Shown here: positions 33,321 to 43,036 of the stretch, in pieces
How positions within the stretch are numbered: the first letter of the stretch is position 1
How the letters are laid out: each line of letters starts with the position of its first letter
Origin: Rhizobium sp. L51/94
GTDB taxonomy: Bacteria > Pseudomonadota > Alphaproteobacteria > Rhizobiales > Rhizobiaceae
Length of the DNA stretch: 64,000 bases
NCBI RefSeq assembly: GCF_019355555.1
Contig: NZ_CP072142.1
Span: 1,240,001-1,304,000, forward strand
Reading direction: 5' to 3'
Notes under the pieces: model-generated
What the model was told of the DNA's origin: nothing
Databases searched by the model: none
What the model saw: the letters and a program-made list of their open reading frames with translations, nothing else
Translations under genes and position numbers: made by a program

Positions 33321-33711
33321 CGACAGCCATCCTCCACCGTGGATCGCATTGGGCGACGGCCGTATAGTATGTCGCAGCCATGGAACGTGGCGTTGCGGCG
33401 ACCGATGGGGAATGCTCTCGAGGTTTCGCTGCTCATCCAATTCCTGTCGTCGTTGCGAAACGATAGGCTTATGCCTAAACGCTATTTTGACTGTCTCTCA
33501 GTACCTGTGCACACGGTCCTCACGGGTCTTACACTGCTGCGCTCGGCCCGTGCAAGAGGACCGGCGGTAGCATGGCATTCCTTCCTCTGCCAAACGTGGA
33601 TTTCGAGTGACGGCTTCGCGCTGTGCAGGCTTACGCGCAGCCGGTCTGCAAGTCCTCTAGCGATGGTCGACGAACAACAAATAGAGAGATGATCTCGTCA
33701 GTCCCGTCTTT
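33321..33711. other. Control region without a gene
   Basis: About 390 bases upstream of the XRE gene and downstream of the VirD4 operon end. Only chance frames. It should hold the XRE promoter (CCGTATAGTATG near 33360 is a plausible core). Confidence 0.45.
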
Positions 33712-34056
33712 TCACGACGGCCGCCCCCTGTTCGCATCGAGTTCTGCGTTCGCTGCCTGGAGCAACGCATCTTGAACAAGAACCCTCATCTCCGGCGGAC
33801 AGCCTCCAGCGATGGACCACACAAGCTCGTCTACCAGCTCAGAGATCGTCGGTGTCAGGCGCCTTGGAAATAGCCTCTCCATTTCGCCGGGGTTTGCCCC
33901 CAGCCTTTCGAACTCGACCGTCAGCGCGCGTGTCTCCATTGCGCGCTCCTTGATCATCAACCAAAGGCCACCGTCGTTTCTGGCAGCGTCGACAATTCGA
34001 TCGAGGCTTTCCTCTGTCGAAAGACCTCCACGCCTGAAGTATTTGATTTCCGCCAC
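33712..34056 (-). CDS. Small helical protein at the end of the virB operon
   Basis: A 114-residue acidic-helical protein: EIKYFRRGGLSTEESLDRIV, WLMIKERAMETRALTVEFER and VLVQDALLQAANAELDANRG. GTG 34056 has AGGGGAG 5 bases upstream; an ATG at 34077 is less well placed. It lies 84 bases after the VirD4-like gene on the same strand. No signal peptide or known domain. Cytoplasmic; role unknown. Confidence 0.55.
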   Translation of the reverse strand: MAEIKYFRRGGLSTEESLDRIVDAARNDGGLWLMIKERAMETRALTVEFERLGANPGEMERLFPRRLTPTISELVDELVWSIAGGCPPEMRVLVQDALLQAANAELDANRGRPS

Positions 34057-34140
34057 GGTATCTCCCCTTTTTGGCAACTATTGTGGACCCTGCACGAGGT
34101 CTTGGACAACAGAACGGTACTGACAAGCCAACCCTATCAG

Positions 34141-36951
34141 CTAGTCGACGCCACCATCGGTCTCGACCTGCGTCCTCTCCTCACCCAGCGGATCTCGCGC
34201 AACGTCAGCGAACTCCTGCAGAATGGCTTTTGAACTCTCGCTCGCCAGGCGTTCGCAGAGACGTCCAATCAAAAGCTCGACATCGGCGTTCAGCGTCGCT
34301 GGCTCGAATGAGGCGCCATCAGCCCGTTGGAAAATCACGTCATTCAAGGCCTTGATATCCGCTCCGAATACCTCCCGGACCTCTTGACGTTGAAGAATGG
34401 CCGGGCCGATGGAGCGCTCGCCGCCTTGGTCACGAGAATCCGGAATGCGACCTGGTGGATTTCGCGCTTTTCCTGGAGATCCTGAATAGACGCTACGGGC
34501 CAGCTTCTCCCGATCGATATCAATCTCGACATCGCTACCCTCCTCGGCAAGGAGAGGAGCACGGTTGCCTCCGGCGTCTTTCTCCTGCCGGCCGGCCGGC
34601 CCGTTCCTTCGGCTATCAGGTTCCCGCACGCCGTTCCCCTTGGGCAGGTCTTCCGGACTGACACCGGCCTCACGTTTCTCGTCGAGATCCAGGCGATGAC
34701 GAAGTTCGTCGAGCGATGATATATAGACGTAGCGTACCCCGTCCTTGACGATGAAGCGCATATTCTGTGGTTGCGGCGGTCGCTGCACGGCGCCTAAGTC
34801 GATCTCGCTTTGAGTCCCGGGCGGCGGGCTTCTCGTTTTCGAAGGGATGGCCGCCTCAGGGTCCGCCACGATTGGCTTGACTGCGTCGCTATCAGCGATC
34901 GTCCATTCGACCGGCTCCATGCATGGCCGTGTCGCCGGCTTGAACTTTCGCGCCTTCGAAAACATGCGCTCGCCACCGGAGTCCAGTTTCATGATACGCA
35001 TTAGCGGCATGCCGGTGACCTGGAGGATCGCCTCCTCGGGTTTCATCATCATCAGCGTATTAACCGGCAAAAGATCGACCGAAACCGGCACCTTTGCAAT
35101 CGATCGATCGCGGCGACCATGGCGATGGGTATAGGATGACTGCTCGACCCACTCCGTCGTCCTGCCAGCTGCCATCGACACCGCCGTCGCGTCCTCCTGG
35201 TTCTGGAAGTTCATGAACAGCTTGATCGTCGATGCACCCATGAGGATCTTTTGGCCAGAGCGCTGGTAAAGCCGTTCGAGTTGGGCGCCATCCTGCAGAA
35301 TGAACACGAAGCGAACGCCGTTCTTGCGGATCAGCGGAGCGAGTGTCAGGACAGTGTCGATGCGGCCACCATTGCCGAACTCGTCGAGCATCATCAGTAC
35401 TTCGTGCTCGCCGTTGCGCAACCGTCCCATCTGCACGAGCTTGTCGGCCATTTGCTGGATAAACATCGAGATCAGCCGTTCGTAGATCTGAATGGCATTC
35501 CAGTCGGCCTGAACGTAAATCACCACTTTCCGTTTTCTGATGGCGTCTATCGGGATTGACGTAATCGATGTCAGTGCCTCGACCAGCGGGTTCTGCAGAA
35601 AATTGAGCTTGGCGACGATCTCCGCTGCAATGCCCTCCCCGAGCTTTTCGTGGCGCCCGGCGAATTTGGTCAGTTGCATACGGGTCTGGTCGGACAGGAC
35701 GGCCTCGTAGTTTTCCAGAAGCTGAATGATCACCTTGCGCTCATCCGACATCGAGTTGAGGATACGGTAGAGCTCGCTGAGCGACTTGCGGGTATCAGGG
35801 CATTCGAGCACGAAACCCAGCATTGCCGTCAGCAGGATCCTGGCGCTTTCCTCCCAGAAATCGGAGGAATCGGATCGCAGACGTTCCGGGAGCAGCATCT
35901 GCGTGAGTTTCTGCAGGTCTGTGATCCTCTGGTTGGGATCGGCACTGATCAGATCCAGCGGATTGTAGCCGTCGGTGAAATTGGACCCCGGTGCAAGCAG
36001 GAAAATCTCGTAGCCCCTGTCCTTAAGGTAGCCTGAGGTTTCCTCGAAAAGCTCACCGCTCATATCGAGAACGACCTGCGAGCCCTTAAAACTCATCATG
36101 GTCGGGATGACGAAGCCGCGCGATTTGCCCTGTCCCGGCGAGCCGATGACCATCACATGCTGGTCGCCGTCATTGCGCAGAAGCAGCCCCTGTTTCAAGC
36201 CGAGCACGATGCCATACTTGTCACGCAACTGAAAGTCGGCGGCATCTTTCAAGGTTGCCAGCCGCGCTTTGCCCATGATCATCCGTTGGCGTTTCTGGAT
36301 CGCGGCGCCGATTGGAACCCCGACTAGCGCGCCTGCTGCCCCCAGGCCCGCCAGTGCGCCGATCACTGTCTGTCGCGAGGGCTTCCGATATGCGCCTGCC
36401 GCGTCGGTCGCACCGAAGGGTGCCTGATACATCGCTGCAAGGTGATTGCTATAGTAGTCGGCAATATCGACATGTCCGCCGGCCCTTGTCGCCACGAGGT
36501 AAAAAACGATCCCGTAGACGGCGACACCGCCATAGGCGGCGGCGAAAATGAGTGCCGAGTGTGCAATCAGGGTGAACATCGACCTGATGTGAAGGAGATA
36601 GAGGATCTTCCGCGATAGCGCCCTACCCCCTTTCAGCATCCACATGCACAGCAGGAAAAACAGGAACGGCGTGGCGAGGGACAGGGCGAGCAGCGACAGC
36701 CCGACCGTGTTGCGGGCCCGGACGATGGACCATGTATAAACAAGGCTATCGAGGAGACGAGCCTGAGCGATGTAGTCGTAATAGGAGGTCGATCCGAATG
36801 ACGTAACATAGGCGTCGTAGATCAGCGTGAAGAACAACAGCCACACCGCGACGGCCCCGAGTACGGCGACCGGAAAAGTGAAGGTCGAAGCACTCTGAAG
36901 CTCCGTCCACTTCGGGCGATCAGCCTGCGTGTCCGTGTCGACGCTTGCCAT
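34141..36951 (-). CDS. virD4: Type IV coupling protein (VirD4/TraG)
   Basis: A 936-residue coupling ATPase that links the relaxosome to the channel. About four N-terminal membrane helices (residues 25-140 and 190-220) are followed by the nucleotide-binding domain: Walker A VIGSPGQGKSRGFV (about 268-281), Walker B VLMMLDEFGNGG and the IPYLD-like RKNGVRFVFILQDGAQLER. The usual T4CP is about 600-700 residues; here an extra charged, Pro/Arg/Asp-rich C-terminal region of some 290 residues extends past the ATPase core. ATG 36951 with GAGGTGG upstream overlaps virB11 by 32 bases. Earlier in-frame starts at 36957 and 37008 are possible. Confidence 0.92.
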   Translation of the reverse strand: MASVDTDTQADRPKWTELQSASTFTFPVAVLGAVAVWLLFFTLIYDAYVTSFGSTSYYDYIAQARLLDSLVYTWSIVRARNTVGLSLLALSLATPFLFFLLCMWMLKGGRALSRKILYLLHIRSMFTLIAHSALIFAAAYGGVAVYGIVFYLVATRAGGHVDIADYYSNHLAAMYQAPFGATDAAGAYRKPSRQTVIGALAGLGAAGALVGVPIGAAIQKRQRMIMGKARLATLKDAADFQLRDKYGIVLGLKQGLLLRNDGDQHVMVIGSPGQGKSRGFVIPTMMSFKGSQVVLDMSGELFEETSGYLKDRGYEIFLLAPGSNFTDGYNPLDLISADPNQRITDLQKLTQMLLPERLRSDSSDFWEESARILLTAMLGFVLECPDTRKSLSELYRILNSMSDERKVIIQLLENYEAVLSDQTRMQLTKFAGRHEKLGEGIAAEIVAKLNFLQNPLVEALTSITSIPIDAIRKRKVVIYVQADWNAIQIYERLISMFIQQMADKLVQMGRLRNGEHEVLMMLDEFGNGGRIDTVLTLAPLIRKNGVRFVFILQDGAQLERLYQRSGQKILMGASTIKLFMNFQNQEDATAVSMAAGRTTEWVEQSSYTHRHGRRDRSIAKVPVSVDLLPVNTLMMMKPEEAILQVTGMPLMRIMKLDSGGERMFSKARKFKPATRPCMEPVEWTIADSDAVKPIVADPEAAIPSKTRSPPPGTQSEIDLGAVQRPPQPQNMRFIVKDGVRYVYISSLDELRHRLDLDEKREAGVSPEDLPKGNGVREPDSRRNGPAGRQEKDAGGNRAPLLAEEGSDVEIDIDREKLARSVYSGSPGKARNPPGRIPDSRDQGGERSIGPAILQRQEVREVFGADIKALNDVIFQRADGASFEPATLNADVELLIGRLCERLASESSKAILQEFADVARDPLGEERTQVETDGGVD

Positions 36952-37969
36952 CTTCATCCACCTCGTCGGCAAAGTAAATCTCGCTGACACCGCGGCCACC
37001 GGCGGCATCGCTCTTCTTCAACTGGACCACGATCGGAATGATCGAGCGGATGTAGCGGATGATGTCGTCGCGCTCCATGCGGACGTTGCTGTTGAGCACC
37101 AGCGTCGACAGTCGGTTAAAAGCGTGATGCGGCGAGTTGGCGTGGATCGTCGACATCGAGCCCGGATGGCCGGTATTGATCGCGTTGATAAAGTCGAAGG
37201 CCTCGTCACCGCGCAGCTCGCCCATAAAAATGCGATCCGGCCGCAGGCGCAACGCCGACGCAAGGAGATCGGTCATCGTCACCCGGGCCTCGCCCTGTCC
37301 TCCTTTCGAAACCAGCAGCGAAACGACGTTTTCCTGGCAAGGCTCCAGTTCTGCAGTATCCTGCATCAAGACGAACCGCTCGTTGTTCGGAATGGCGGTG
37401 AGCATGGTGTTGAGAAACGTCGTCTTGCCGGTCGACGTGCCGCCAGAGATCAACATGCTGCGGTGATGGACAGCCGCGAGCTCCAAGAATCCGCGTGCCC
37501 TTCCGGCCCGCAGCAAACGTGACAACTCGATATCGACATCGTCGATATAGTCGTCGCCGGTGACCTTGGTGAATCGGAAGGCACCGGCCTTTTCGTAGTC
37601 GCCGAGATCGAACCGGCGTATGAATTGCTTGCGGATCGAAAAAGCATGTCCTGTCGCCGAGGTCGGATTGAGGACGAACTGCACGCGCTCGCCATCGACC
37701 AGGGTAGCGGACAGCAACGGGTTCTCGGCATTGACGGTTTGCTTGGTGAACGACGCCGCGCGGGACGCCATGTGACGGATCGCCTCCTGGTCGAGCCCAT
37801 CGACCGCCTGCCTCACCATGCTGAGCTGACCGATGCGTTCCAGCCAGATCTCATTGCTGCGCTGACAGGAGATCTCGACCACACCGGGATCGTCGAGAAA
37901 CGTCTTGATGGGCTCGAGCGCCTCGGACAGGAAGTGTTGTTCGGCGGAGATCGATAAACAAGCATTCAT
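36920..37969 (-). CDS. virB11: VirB11 secretion ATPase
   Basis: A 349-residue hexameric traffic ATPase of the channel base. N-terminal domain about 1-160; Walker A SGGTSTGKTT (about 175-184), Asp box DTAELEPCQENVV, Walker B with FMGELRGDEAFDFINAINTG and the His box HPGSMSTIHANSPHHAF. It overlaps virB10 by 4 bases and virD4 by 32. VirB11 switches the system between pilus assembly and substrate transfer. Confidence 0.94.
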   Translation of the reverse strand: MNACLSISAEQHFLSEALEPIKTFLDDPGVVEISCQRSNEIWLERIGQLSMVRQAVDGLDQEAIRHMASRAASFTKQTVNAENPLLSATLVDGERVQFVLNPTSATGHAFSIRKQFIRRFDLGDYEKAGAFRFTKVTGDDYIDDVDIELSRLLRAGRARGFLELAAVHHRSMLISGGTSTGKTTFLNTMLTAIPNNERFVLMQDTAELEPCQENVVSLLVSKGGQGEARVTMTDLLASALRLRPDRIFMGELRGDEAFDFINAINTGHPGSMSTIHANSPHHAFNRLSTLVLNSNVRMERDDIIRYIRSIIPIVVQLKKSDAAGGRGVSEIYFADEVDEDGKRRHGHAG

Positions 37970-39303
37970 TTGCCGAGCTTCTTTCTGCGCAAGCGCTCGA
38001 ACGCTTCGCGGACCGGGTCTGGATAGAGATCGGAGAAATCCAGATCTCGTGTGACGAACACGGTGATATCGGAGCCTTGGGCGATATGGATCGTCGGCTT
38101 GATGTTTTTAGTGTCCTGGAACGCCTCCGTCGCAAGCTGCTGAATGCCTGACGCGATGGTCTCTGCAGCGATCTCGCGTGCGCGATCCTGCGAGGTGGTT
38201 CCGTTGTCCTGGGGAATGCTGGTCACGGTTCCGTCCGTATTGACGATCGTGATACTGCGATCCTGTTTCTGACCGAGCTGAGCGATGTATTGAGTCACGC
38301 CGCCGATGATCGTCATCAGCGCCGGCGGCCCGAACCGCTCCCAATATTTCCGGTCGACGACGCCGGTCATGCCGGAGCGGCCGAGACGGTCGGTGCCGTA
38401 GGAGCCAAGTTGGACCGAAACACCATCGCCACGTATCATCCGGGTCCAGACGATGAAGAGGCGCTCCTGCCCGCGTTCGACACCGGACTTGTAGTCGCCG
38501 ATCAACGAGGAGCCTGCGGGAATGAGGATGCGGCGGCCGTCGAAGGAATAGACATCCTCCCGGACGATCGCCTTCACCATGCCGGCGAGATCGGAATTCA
38601 CAGCCGTTTCGAGCGTACCGCGGATCATCGTGCCCTGCGGGATCCAGGCATCGATGCGCCGGTTCTCAGTGGCCGTCGAGACCTCCACTCCCTGGCCACC
38701 CATCGCCTTCAGGAAGGCGCGGTCGCCATCTGTAGCGCCGCCGGCATCGGGGTTTCCACCGTAGGGCGCCCCAGACGGGCCGTTCGCGCCGACCAGGCCG
38801 GCTCCCGAAGCATCGGAGGAAGCCGATGCGGATCCTTTCCTCTGCTCGGATTGATCGAAGACGACAGCGGACGAGCGGACACGCTCGAGAAGCTTCGCCT
38901 TTCGGGCGAGCTCGATACATCTTGGATTGTCGGGATTGTTTCCCCTGGAGCAATCGACATCGACCGGCGGCGCGATCTGGACCGGGGCCGGCACGACTGG
39001 TTCCGGCAGCGGGGGTTGCGGGGGCGGAGGAGCCTCTGGTACCTGGACGGTCGGCAAGGGCGGCGGCGCCGGCGGATTGAAGCCCTCGTTCCTCGGCGCC
39101 TGAACCGGGCGGAATTCTTCCCGAGGCGTCGTGTCGACGGTCGGTTCCCGCTCACCGCCGGAAAACAGGAAGTAGAGAACAACGCCGATACCGGCGATCG
39201 CGACCACCACAGCCATCGGACGCATCAACCCGATCCCGGATCGCCAGACCTGGCCGCCAATTGCGGTATCGGTGTCCATCGAGTGATAGTTCGGATCCGA
39301 CAT
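37966..39303 (-). CDS. virB10: VirB10 channel scaffold
   Basis: A 445-residue protein spanning inner and outer membranes. A short cytoplasmic N-terminus, one membrane helix at about 28-47 (PMAVVVAIAGIGVVLYFLFS), a Pro-rich periplasmic linker (about 70-115) and the conserved C-terminal beta-barrel domain: IPQGTMIRGTLETAVNSDLA, VYSFDGRRILIPAGSSLIGD and GMTGVVDRKYWERFG with the antenna region LMTIIGGVTQ. GGAGGCACG precedes the ATG. It forms the core complex with VirB7 and VirB9. Confidence 0.94.
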   Translation of the reverse strand: MSDPNYHSMDTDTAIGGQVWRSGIGLMRPMAVVVAIAGIGVVLYFLFSGGEREPTVDTTPREEFRPVQAPRNEGFNPPAPPPLPTVQVPEAPPPPQPPLPEPVVPAPVQIAPPVDVDCSRGNNPDNPRCIELARKAKLLERVRSSAVVFDQSEQRKGSASASSDASGAGLVGANGPSGAPYGGNPDAGGATDGDRAFLKAMGGQGVEVSTATENRRIDAWIPQGTMIRGTLETAVNSDLAGMVKAIVREDVYSFDGRRILIPAGSSLIGDYKSGVERGQERLFIVWTRMIRGDGVSVQLGSYGTDRLGRSGMTGVVDRKYWERFGPPALMTIIGGVTQYIAQLGQKQDRSITIVNTDGTVTSIPQDNGTTSQDRAREIAAETIASGIQQLATEAFQDTKNIKPTIHIAQGSDITVFVTRDLDFSDLYPDPVREAFERLRRKKLGK

Positions 39304-39311
39304 CGTGCCTC

Positions 39312-40145
39312 CTATCGTGACTTGGGTTCGGACCGGAGCCCACCGGAGCCGAGCCGCTTTGGCGCCACGGCACCTTCGATCGGGGCCGGCACATCGGCAG
39401 GGGCTGTGCGAAGATTGAACAGGCAGGTCTCGTTCTCAGTGCCGTAGCGCAGCGTCCATTGCCGCGAGACCGTGTCGATGACGATGTAATCCGCCTCCCG
39501 TCGATAATTGACGAGGCTTTCTCGACGTTTGGCGTCGACGATGAAGATGGCGGGCACATCGCCTGTGAACTTCATGAAGGTCTTCAGCCCGTCGTCGAAG
39601 ACCCAGAGCGGCTTGGCTGCATCACTGCCCTTGAAGCCGTAGTCGTAATTGACCTTGTCGCGGCGAATATTCTTGATGTTCGGATTTCGCTCGGCGTCCT
39701 GGGCCTGCTTCCAGAGCTCTGCCGTTCCCTTCAGGCCGGTATCTTCCGGGTAAATGAATCGCAGGTTGTATGTTTGGTTCTGGATAGACTTGCTATCGTT
39801 CACTTCGAGGTCGAAGGAATAGGCGCGTTTGGTCGTCACCACCGAGAGGTTGGTCGGGGCGTCCTTTTCCATCGGTTTCAGGGTCAGCGAACGGCGATCG
39901 GCCGATGTCAGGATCTGCCAGGACACTGTATCCCCTGCGACGACCTGCGTGATCTGTTCGTCCGCGCCGAACAGGATTGTCGTGACCATCCCGTAGGTGC
40001 CGGTCAGAACAAACACCTGCTCTGCCGAATACGGCAGTGTCCGCACCCGGGGGTCGAGCCTGCCGGGGCGGGCGAGAAGTTCAGCCTGGGCAGCCGAGCT
40101 CGCCAAGAACAGCGACAGGGCGGTTATCCACATCCTGCGCTTCAT
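39312..40145 (-). CDS. virB9: VirB9 outer-membrane core protein
   Basis: A 277-residue exported protein. Signal peptide 1-21 (WITALSLFLASSAAQA), N-terminal VirB9 domain LDPRVRTLPYSAEQVFVLTG and TTKRAYSFDLEVNDS, and C-terminal NYDYGFKGSDAAKPLWVFDD, FMKFTGDVPAIFIVDAKRRE with NYRREADYIVIDTVSRQWTL. Overlaps virB8 by 4 bases. It makes the outer-membrane ring with the lipoprotein VirB7 and the C-terminus of VirB10. Confidence 0.94.
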   Translation of the reverse strand: MKRRMWITALSLFLASSAAQAELLARPGRLDPRVRTLPYSAEQVFVLTGTYGMVTTILFGADEQITQVVAGDTVSWQILTSADRRSLTLKPMEKDAPTNLSVVTTKRAYSFDLEVNDSKSIQNQTYNLRFIYPEDTGLKGTAELWKQAQDAERNPNIKNIRRDKVNYDYGFKGSDAAKPLWVFDDGLKTFMKFTGDVPAIFIVDAKRRESLVNYRREADYIVIDTVSRQWTLRYGTENETCLFNLRTAPADVPAPIEGAVAPKRLGSGGLRSEPKSR

Positions 40146-40876
40146 TGAACGAGCCCCGAAGGCATGGTCTCGGGGACCTTCACATATTCGGTGACCACGA
40201 AGCCCAGCGGATTGTAAAGCCGGACCCGATTGCTGGCGGGAAGGTTGATCTGTTTATAGCGAACCGTTGCGGACCACCGGTTGACGACCTCGCCGCCACG
40301 CTGGCGCTCTCTCGTTTCAAACCGGACCGACATCGTCGTCTGATTGAGTGGATTGACCGACAGGATTTCCGGTCTGATCTCACCGGTCGTTCCGAGCGTC
40401 TTCACCGGACCTCTGGGATTGGAGGGATTCATCCAGTCCGAATAATCCTTGAACGCCGGCGAACTCGGCTCCGACCACAGCGCAATCATGTCGAAGTTCT
40501 CGGACAGATAGCGTGGGTCGTAGGTTTCGCGGCGGATGACATAATTGCCGACGAACGAGGCGCGAACTGCCTGGATCTCGGAGACGTTCGTGCGGTCCTT
40601 GTCGAGTGTGGTGACGGTTTCCATGTAACCGGTGTTTTTATCGACGATCAGCGGCACGACCTCTGTGCGCACGAGCGGAAACAGTTGCGCCACCGAAAAA
40701 GAAAGCACGCCGGCGACGATCCAGCCGGCCACTGCGAAGACCAGCAGGATGAGACCGATCAAAGTGCGAAGGGAGCGGTTCTTCTCGCCCCAGGAAAGAT
40801 GCTGGTCGTAGATATCCTGGGGACCGGGGACACGGTCGGCTGGCGCCGCTTTCAATTGCCGTCTGAACAATGCCAA
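40142..40876 (-). CDS. virB8: VirB8 inner-membrane assembly factor
   Basis: A 244-residue protein: cytoplasmic N-terminus, one membrane helix about 36-65 (LIGLILLVFAVAGWIVAGVL) and a periplasmic NTF2-like domain with VPLIVDKNTGYMETVTTLDK, YVIRRETYDPRYLSENFDMI and TMSVRFETRERQRGG. The C-terminal YNPLGFVVTEYVK is the family end motif. It nucleates the channel. Confidence 0.93.
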   Translation of the reverse strand: MALFRRQLKAAPADRVPGPQDIYDQHLSWGEKNRSLRTLIGLILLVFAVAGWIVAGVLSFSVAQLFPLVRTEVVPLIVDKNTGYMETVTTLDKDRTNVSEIQAVRASFVGNYVIRRETYDPRYLSENFDMIALWSEPSSPAFKDYSDWMNPSNPRGPVKTLGTTGEIRPEILSVNPLNQTTMSVRFETRERQRGGEVVNRWSATVRYKQINLPASNRVRLYNPLGFVVTEYVKVPETMPSGLVQ

Positions 40877-40934
40877 GTCTCGAACCTCGAAGTCGCTATT
40901 TTTGAGAAATTTAAAGCCGTTCTTGCTCTCTTGG

Positions 40935-42008
40935 TCATTCGCTGCTGCGCCGACGATTGGTCAGCATCCGACCGAGGGCGCCGGCGCCGGCGATGCCGCC
41001 GCGACCAGCAAGAGCTGCTGCCGTAACGGCCCCTCTCGGTCCAGCCAGCATGCCGAGCCCGACTGCAGCTGCTTGGCCGGCGCGTGAATTGCTGGAGGCC
41101 AACTGTCTGCGGGTAGCACTGTATGCGGTATCAACCCCGCCGCCGCCCGGAACACCAGAGAATGCGGTGCCGTAGGAAAACGTGCGCGCAAAGTCGGGGA
41201 CCTGGAAGATGAAATAAGAGATCAGAGCCAGATAAAGCACCATGGCAAGCACGATCGCTAGCGCGTTTTCCTTGGTGGCCATGTCGCCGTTGATCGTGTC
41301 CATCATGCCGATCAGGAACCCGAACGACAGCCCGGCCATGATGTAAGTGAAGAGCAGCATGAACATGCCATAGGCGACACCCCTCACCCATGCGTCGAAG
41401 AGAAACCGCGTGATTCCGAAGAAATAGGAAAGGATGGCAATCGGGCCGATCGCCAGCATGACAGCGGTGATCATCTTGGCAAACAGCGTGACGCCGGTGA
41501 GGATCAGCAACATCGGCAACAGGCCGAACACAAGAACGATGAAAACGACGACGGCGCCGGTGACGTTCGGCAGCCATCCGGATTCATAGGAATTGAAGAG
41601 CTGCATGGCAAAGTCGTAGACCTTGCGCGCCATGCTGGCGACTTGGCTCGCGATATCCGAACCCGCCGACTGACCACCCATTGCCGAGGAAATGGCTGAG
41701 CCAAGATCCTGCGGTGCCGACAACACGAACTGGCCGATATTGTCGTAGAAATTCGCCCATGACATGATCAGGGCATAGGCGAGTGTAAGCTTGAAGGCGG
41801 TAAGGGCCATATCCTGCAGGGAAACGCTGGATAGTCCGAGCGCGCCCCAGAGGAAGTAGAGGATCAGGAAGATCGCCAGTATGCCGGAGACCAGATTGCT
41901 GTTCTCGGCAAACAAACCCCATGCTCTTTCGAGAGACGCCTCGTTGATCTTGTCGAAATATCGAAGCGCATCACCATAGAAATTTATCGCGTAACTGACG
42001 GGATCCAT
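40935..42008 (-). CDS. virB6: VirB6 polytopic channel protein
   Basis: A 357-residue inner-membrane protein with about six to seven helices and the central TrbL/VirB6 domain, e.g. ALTAFKLTLAYALIMSWANF, MITAVMLAIGPIAILSYFFG and FLFDAWVRGVAYGMFMLLFT. A Gly/Ala-rich tail (about 290-357) follows. CCAGGATGAGAC precedes ATG 42008. A 58-base gap separates it from virB8. It forms part of the inner-membrane pore. Confidence 0.92.
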   Translation of the reverse strand: MDPVSYAINFYGDALRYFDKINEASLERAWGLFAENSNLVSGILAIFLILYFLWGALGLSSVSLQDMALTAFKLTLAYALIMSWANFYDNIGQFVLSAPQDLGSAISSAMGGQSAGSDIASQVASMARKVYDFAMQLFNSYESGWLPNVTGAVVVFIVLVFGLLPMLLILTGVTLFAKMITAVMLAIGPIAILSYFFGITRFLFDAWVRGVAYGMFMLLFTYIMAGLSFGFLIGMMDTINGDMATKENALAIVLAMVLYLALISYFIFQVPDFARTFSYGTAFSGVPGGGGVDTAYSATRRQLASSNSRAGQAAAVGLGMLAGPRGAVTAAALAGRGGIAGAGALGRMLTNRRRSSE

Positions 42009-42226
42009 GTCTCATCCTGGAATTGATTGACAGGGCGCATTGGGCCGCAATCGTTTTTGGTTGCCGCCTCGACCGCCACCTCCGCAGCTGTCGGCTTCAG
42101 CTCTGTCCCGTAGCTGGGTGCCGGCACAGGGTTTTCGTCGGCCGAGCATTTCGCCATCTGCTCGTATTTCCCGGCGCAACCGGTAAGCGCGACAAAGCCG
42201 ATCGCCAGCAAGTGGGTGACCCTCAA
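41984..42226 (-). CDS. virB7: VirB7-like lipoprotein
   Basis: An 80-residue lipoprotein from a TTG start that overlaps the virB5 stop (TTGA). Signal with lipobox MRVTHLLAIGFVALTGCAGK, Cys17 as lipidation site, and mature Cys27 and Cys60. It lies between virB5 and virB6 and overlaps virB6 by 25 bases. The position fits VirB7 (partner of VirB9) or an EexN-type entry-exclusion lipoprotein; in many VirB operons without a separate B7 before B8 this slot holds one or the other. Confidence 0.68.
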   Translation of the reverse strand: MRVTHLLAIGFVALTGCAGKYEQMAKCSADENPVPAPSYGTELKPTAAEVAVEAATKNDCGPMRPVNQFQDETWIPSVTR

Positions 42227-43014
42227 TGGTTCTGCTCCTCGAAAGCCTTCAACTGATCACGAACCGAGCTGCCCTGTGGCGCGGTTCCGCCGTCACGCAT
42301 CACGCTGTCGGGAAGCGGAGCGAAGGTCTTGAGGTTCTGCGATGAGGTGGCGAGCGCTGCCTTGTATTGTTGGTTCAGCAGCATGACCTGGTTGTTCAAC
42401 GAGCCGACGGCTTCGTTGGCGGTCTGGTTCCCCTGAAGCACCATCTGGGTGTTTTGCTCCAGAGCCCCTTTCAGGTCTTTTGCCGTTCCGATCTGTTGCG
42501 TGGCCTGCATGAACGAGTTCTGCCGGTCTTTCGTCGCGCTGTTCATCGCGTCGGTGAGCGCGGTGAGCGTGGTGAGTGCATTGATTCCCTGCGAATAGAC
42601 TTGGTTGGCGCCTGACAGCCCGCCGCCCTTGGCGCTATCGACCACCATCTTTACCAGGTTGAGGCCGTTGATCAGCTTGGCCGCGGTGTTCTGGAACTGG
42701 CCGCCGATCCCTCCGAACACAGCTTGGTTGCTCGATAGGATAGTGCTGAAATCCGGCGCCTGTCCCATGCTGAAGCCATTGCCGGTCGCAAGCTTGGCAA
42801 ACTGGCTGGCATCCTGCGTCCGGTCGCCTGTGATCGCTGCCAGAGTTTTCGTGGTGTTGTCCTTGACGACGGATGTGTCCTGCTGGATCTCCGACGATAG
42901 TCGTTTGATCTCCTCGCTGAGCGAGATGTTTTCCGAATCCTTGACAGGGACCTGTGCCTGCGCCTGAGCGACAACCAACAAGCTCAAAGTCGCCGCTAAG
43001 AGTGATATCTTCAT
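42223..43014 (-). CDS. virB5: VirB5 minor pilin
   Basis: A 263-residue exported protein with signal peptide MKISLLAATLSLLVVAQAQA and a helical body: ISLSEEIKRLSSEIQQDTSV, NTTKTLAAITGDRTQDAS and SLNNQVMLLNQQYKAALATS, the three-helix bundle of VirB5/TraC. ATG 43014 has GGAGAGGAC upstream; a farther start at 43059 would put 15 charged residues before the signal peptide. VirB5 caps the pilus tip and mediates contact. Confidence 0.88.
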   Translation of the reverse strand: MKISLLAATLSLLVVAQAQAQVPVKDSENISLSEEIKRLSSEIQQDTSVVKDNTTKTLAAITGDRTQDASQFAKLATGNGFSMGQAPDFSTILSSNQAVFGGIGGQFQNTAAKLINGLNLVKMVVDSAKGGGLSGANQVYSQGINALTTLTALTDAMNSATKDRQNSFMQATQQIGTAKDLKGALEQNTQMVLQGNQTANEAVGSLNNQVMLLNQQYKAALATSSQNLKTFAPLPDSVMRDGGTAPQGSSVRDQLKAFEEQNH

Positions 43015-43036
43015 GTAACTGTCCTCTCCTGTCCGT

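Noticed and set aside
38290..39447. Long open frame on the plus strand opposite virB10
   Set aside because: It is the complement of virB10, has no family features and exists because of high GC content.
40037..41026. Plus-strand frame opposite virB8 and virB9
   Set aside because: Arg/Gly-rich shadow frame without a ribosome site.
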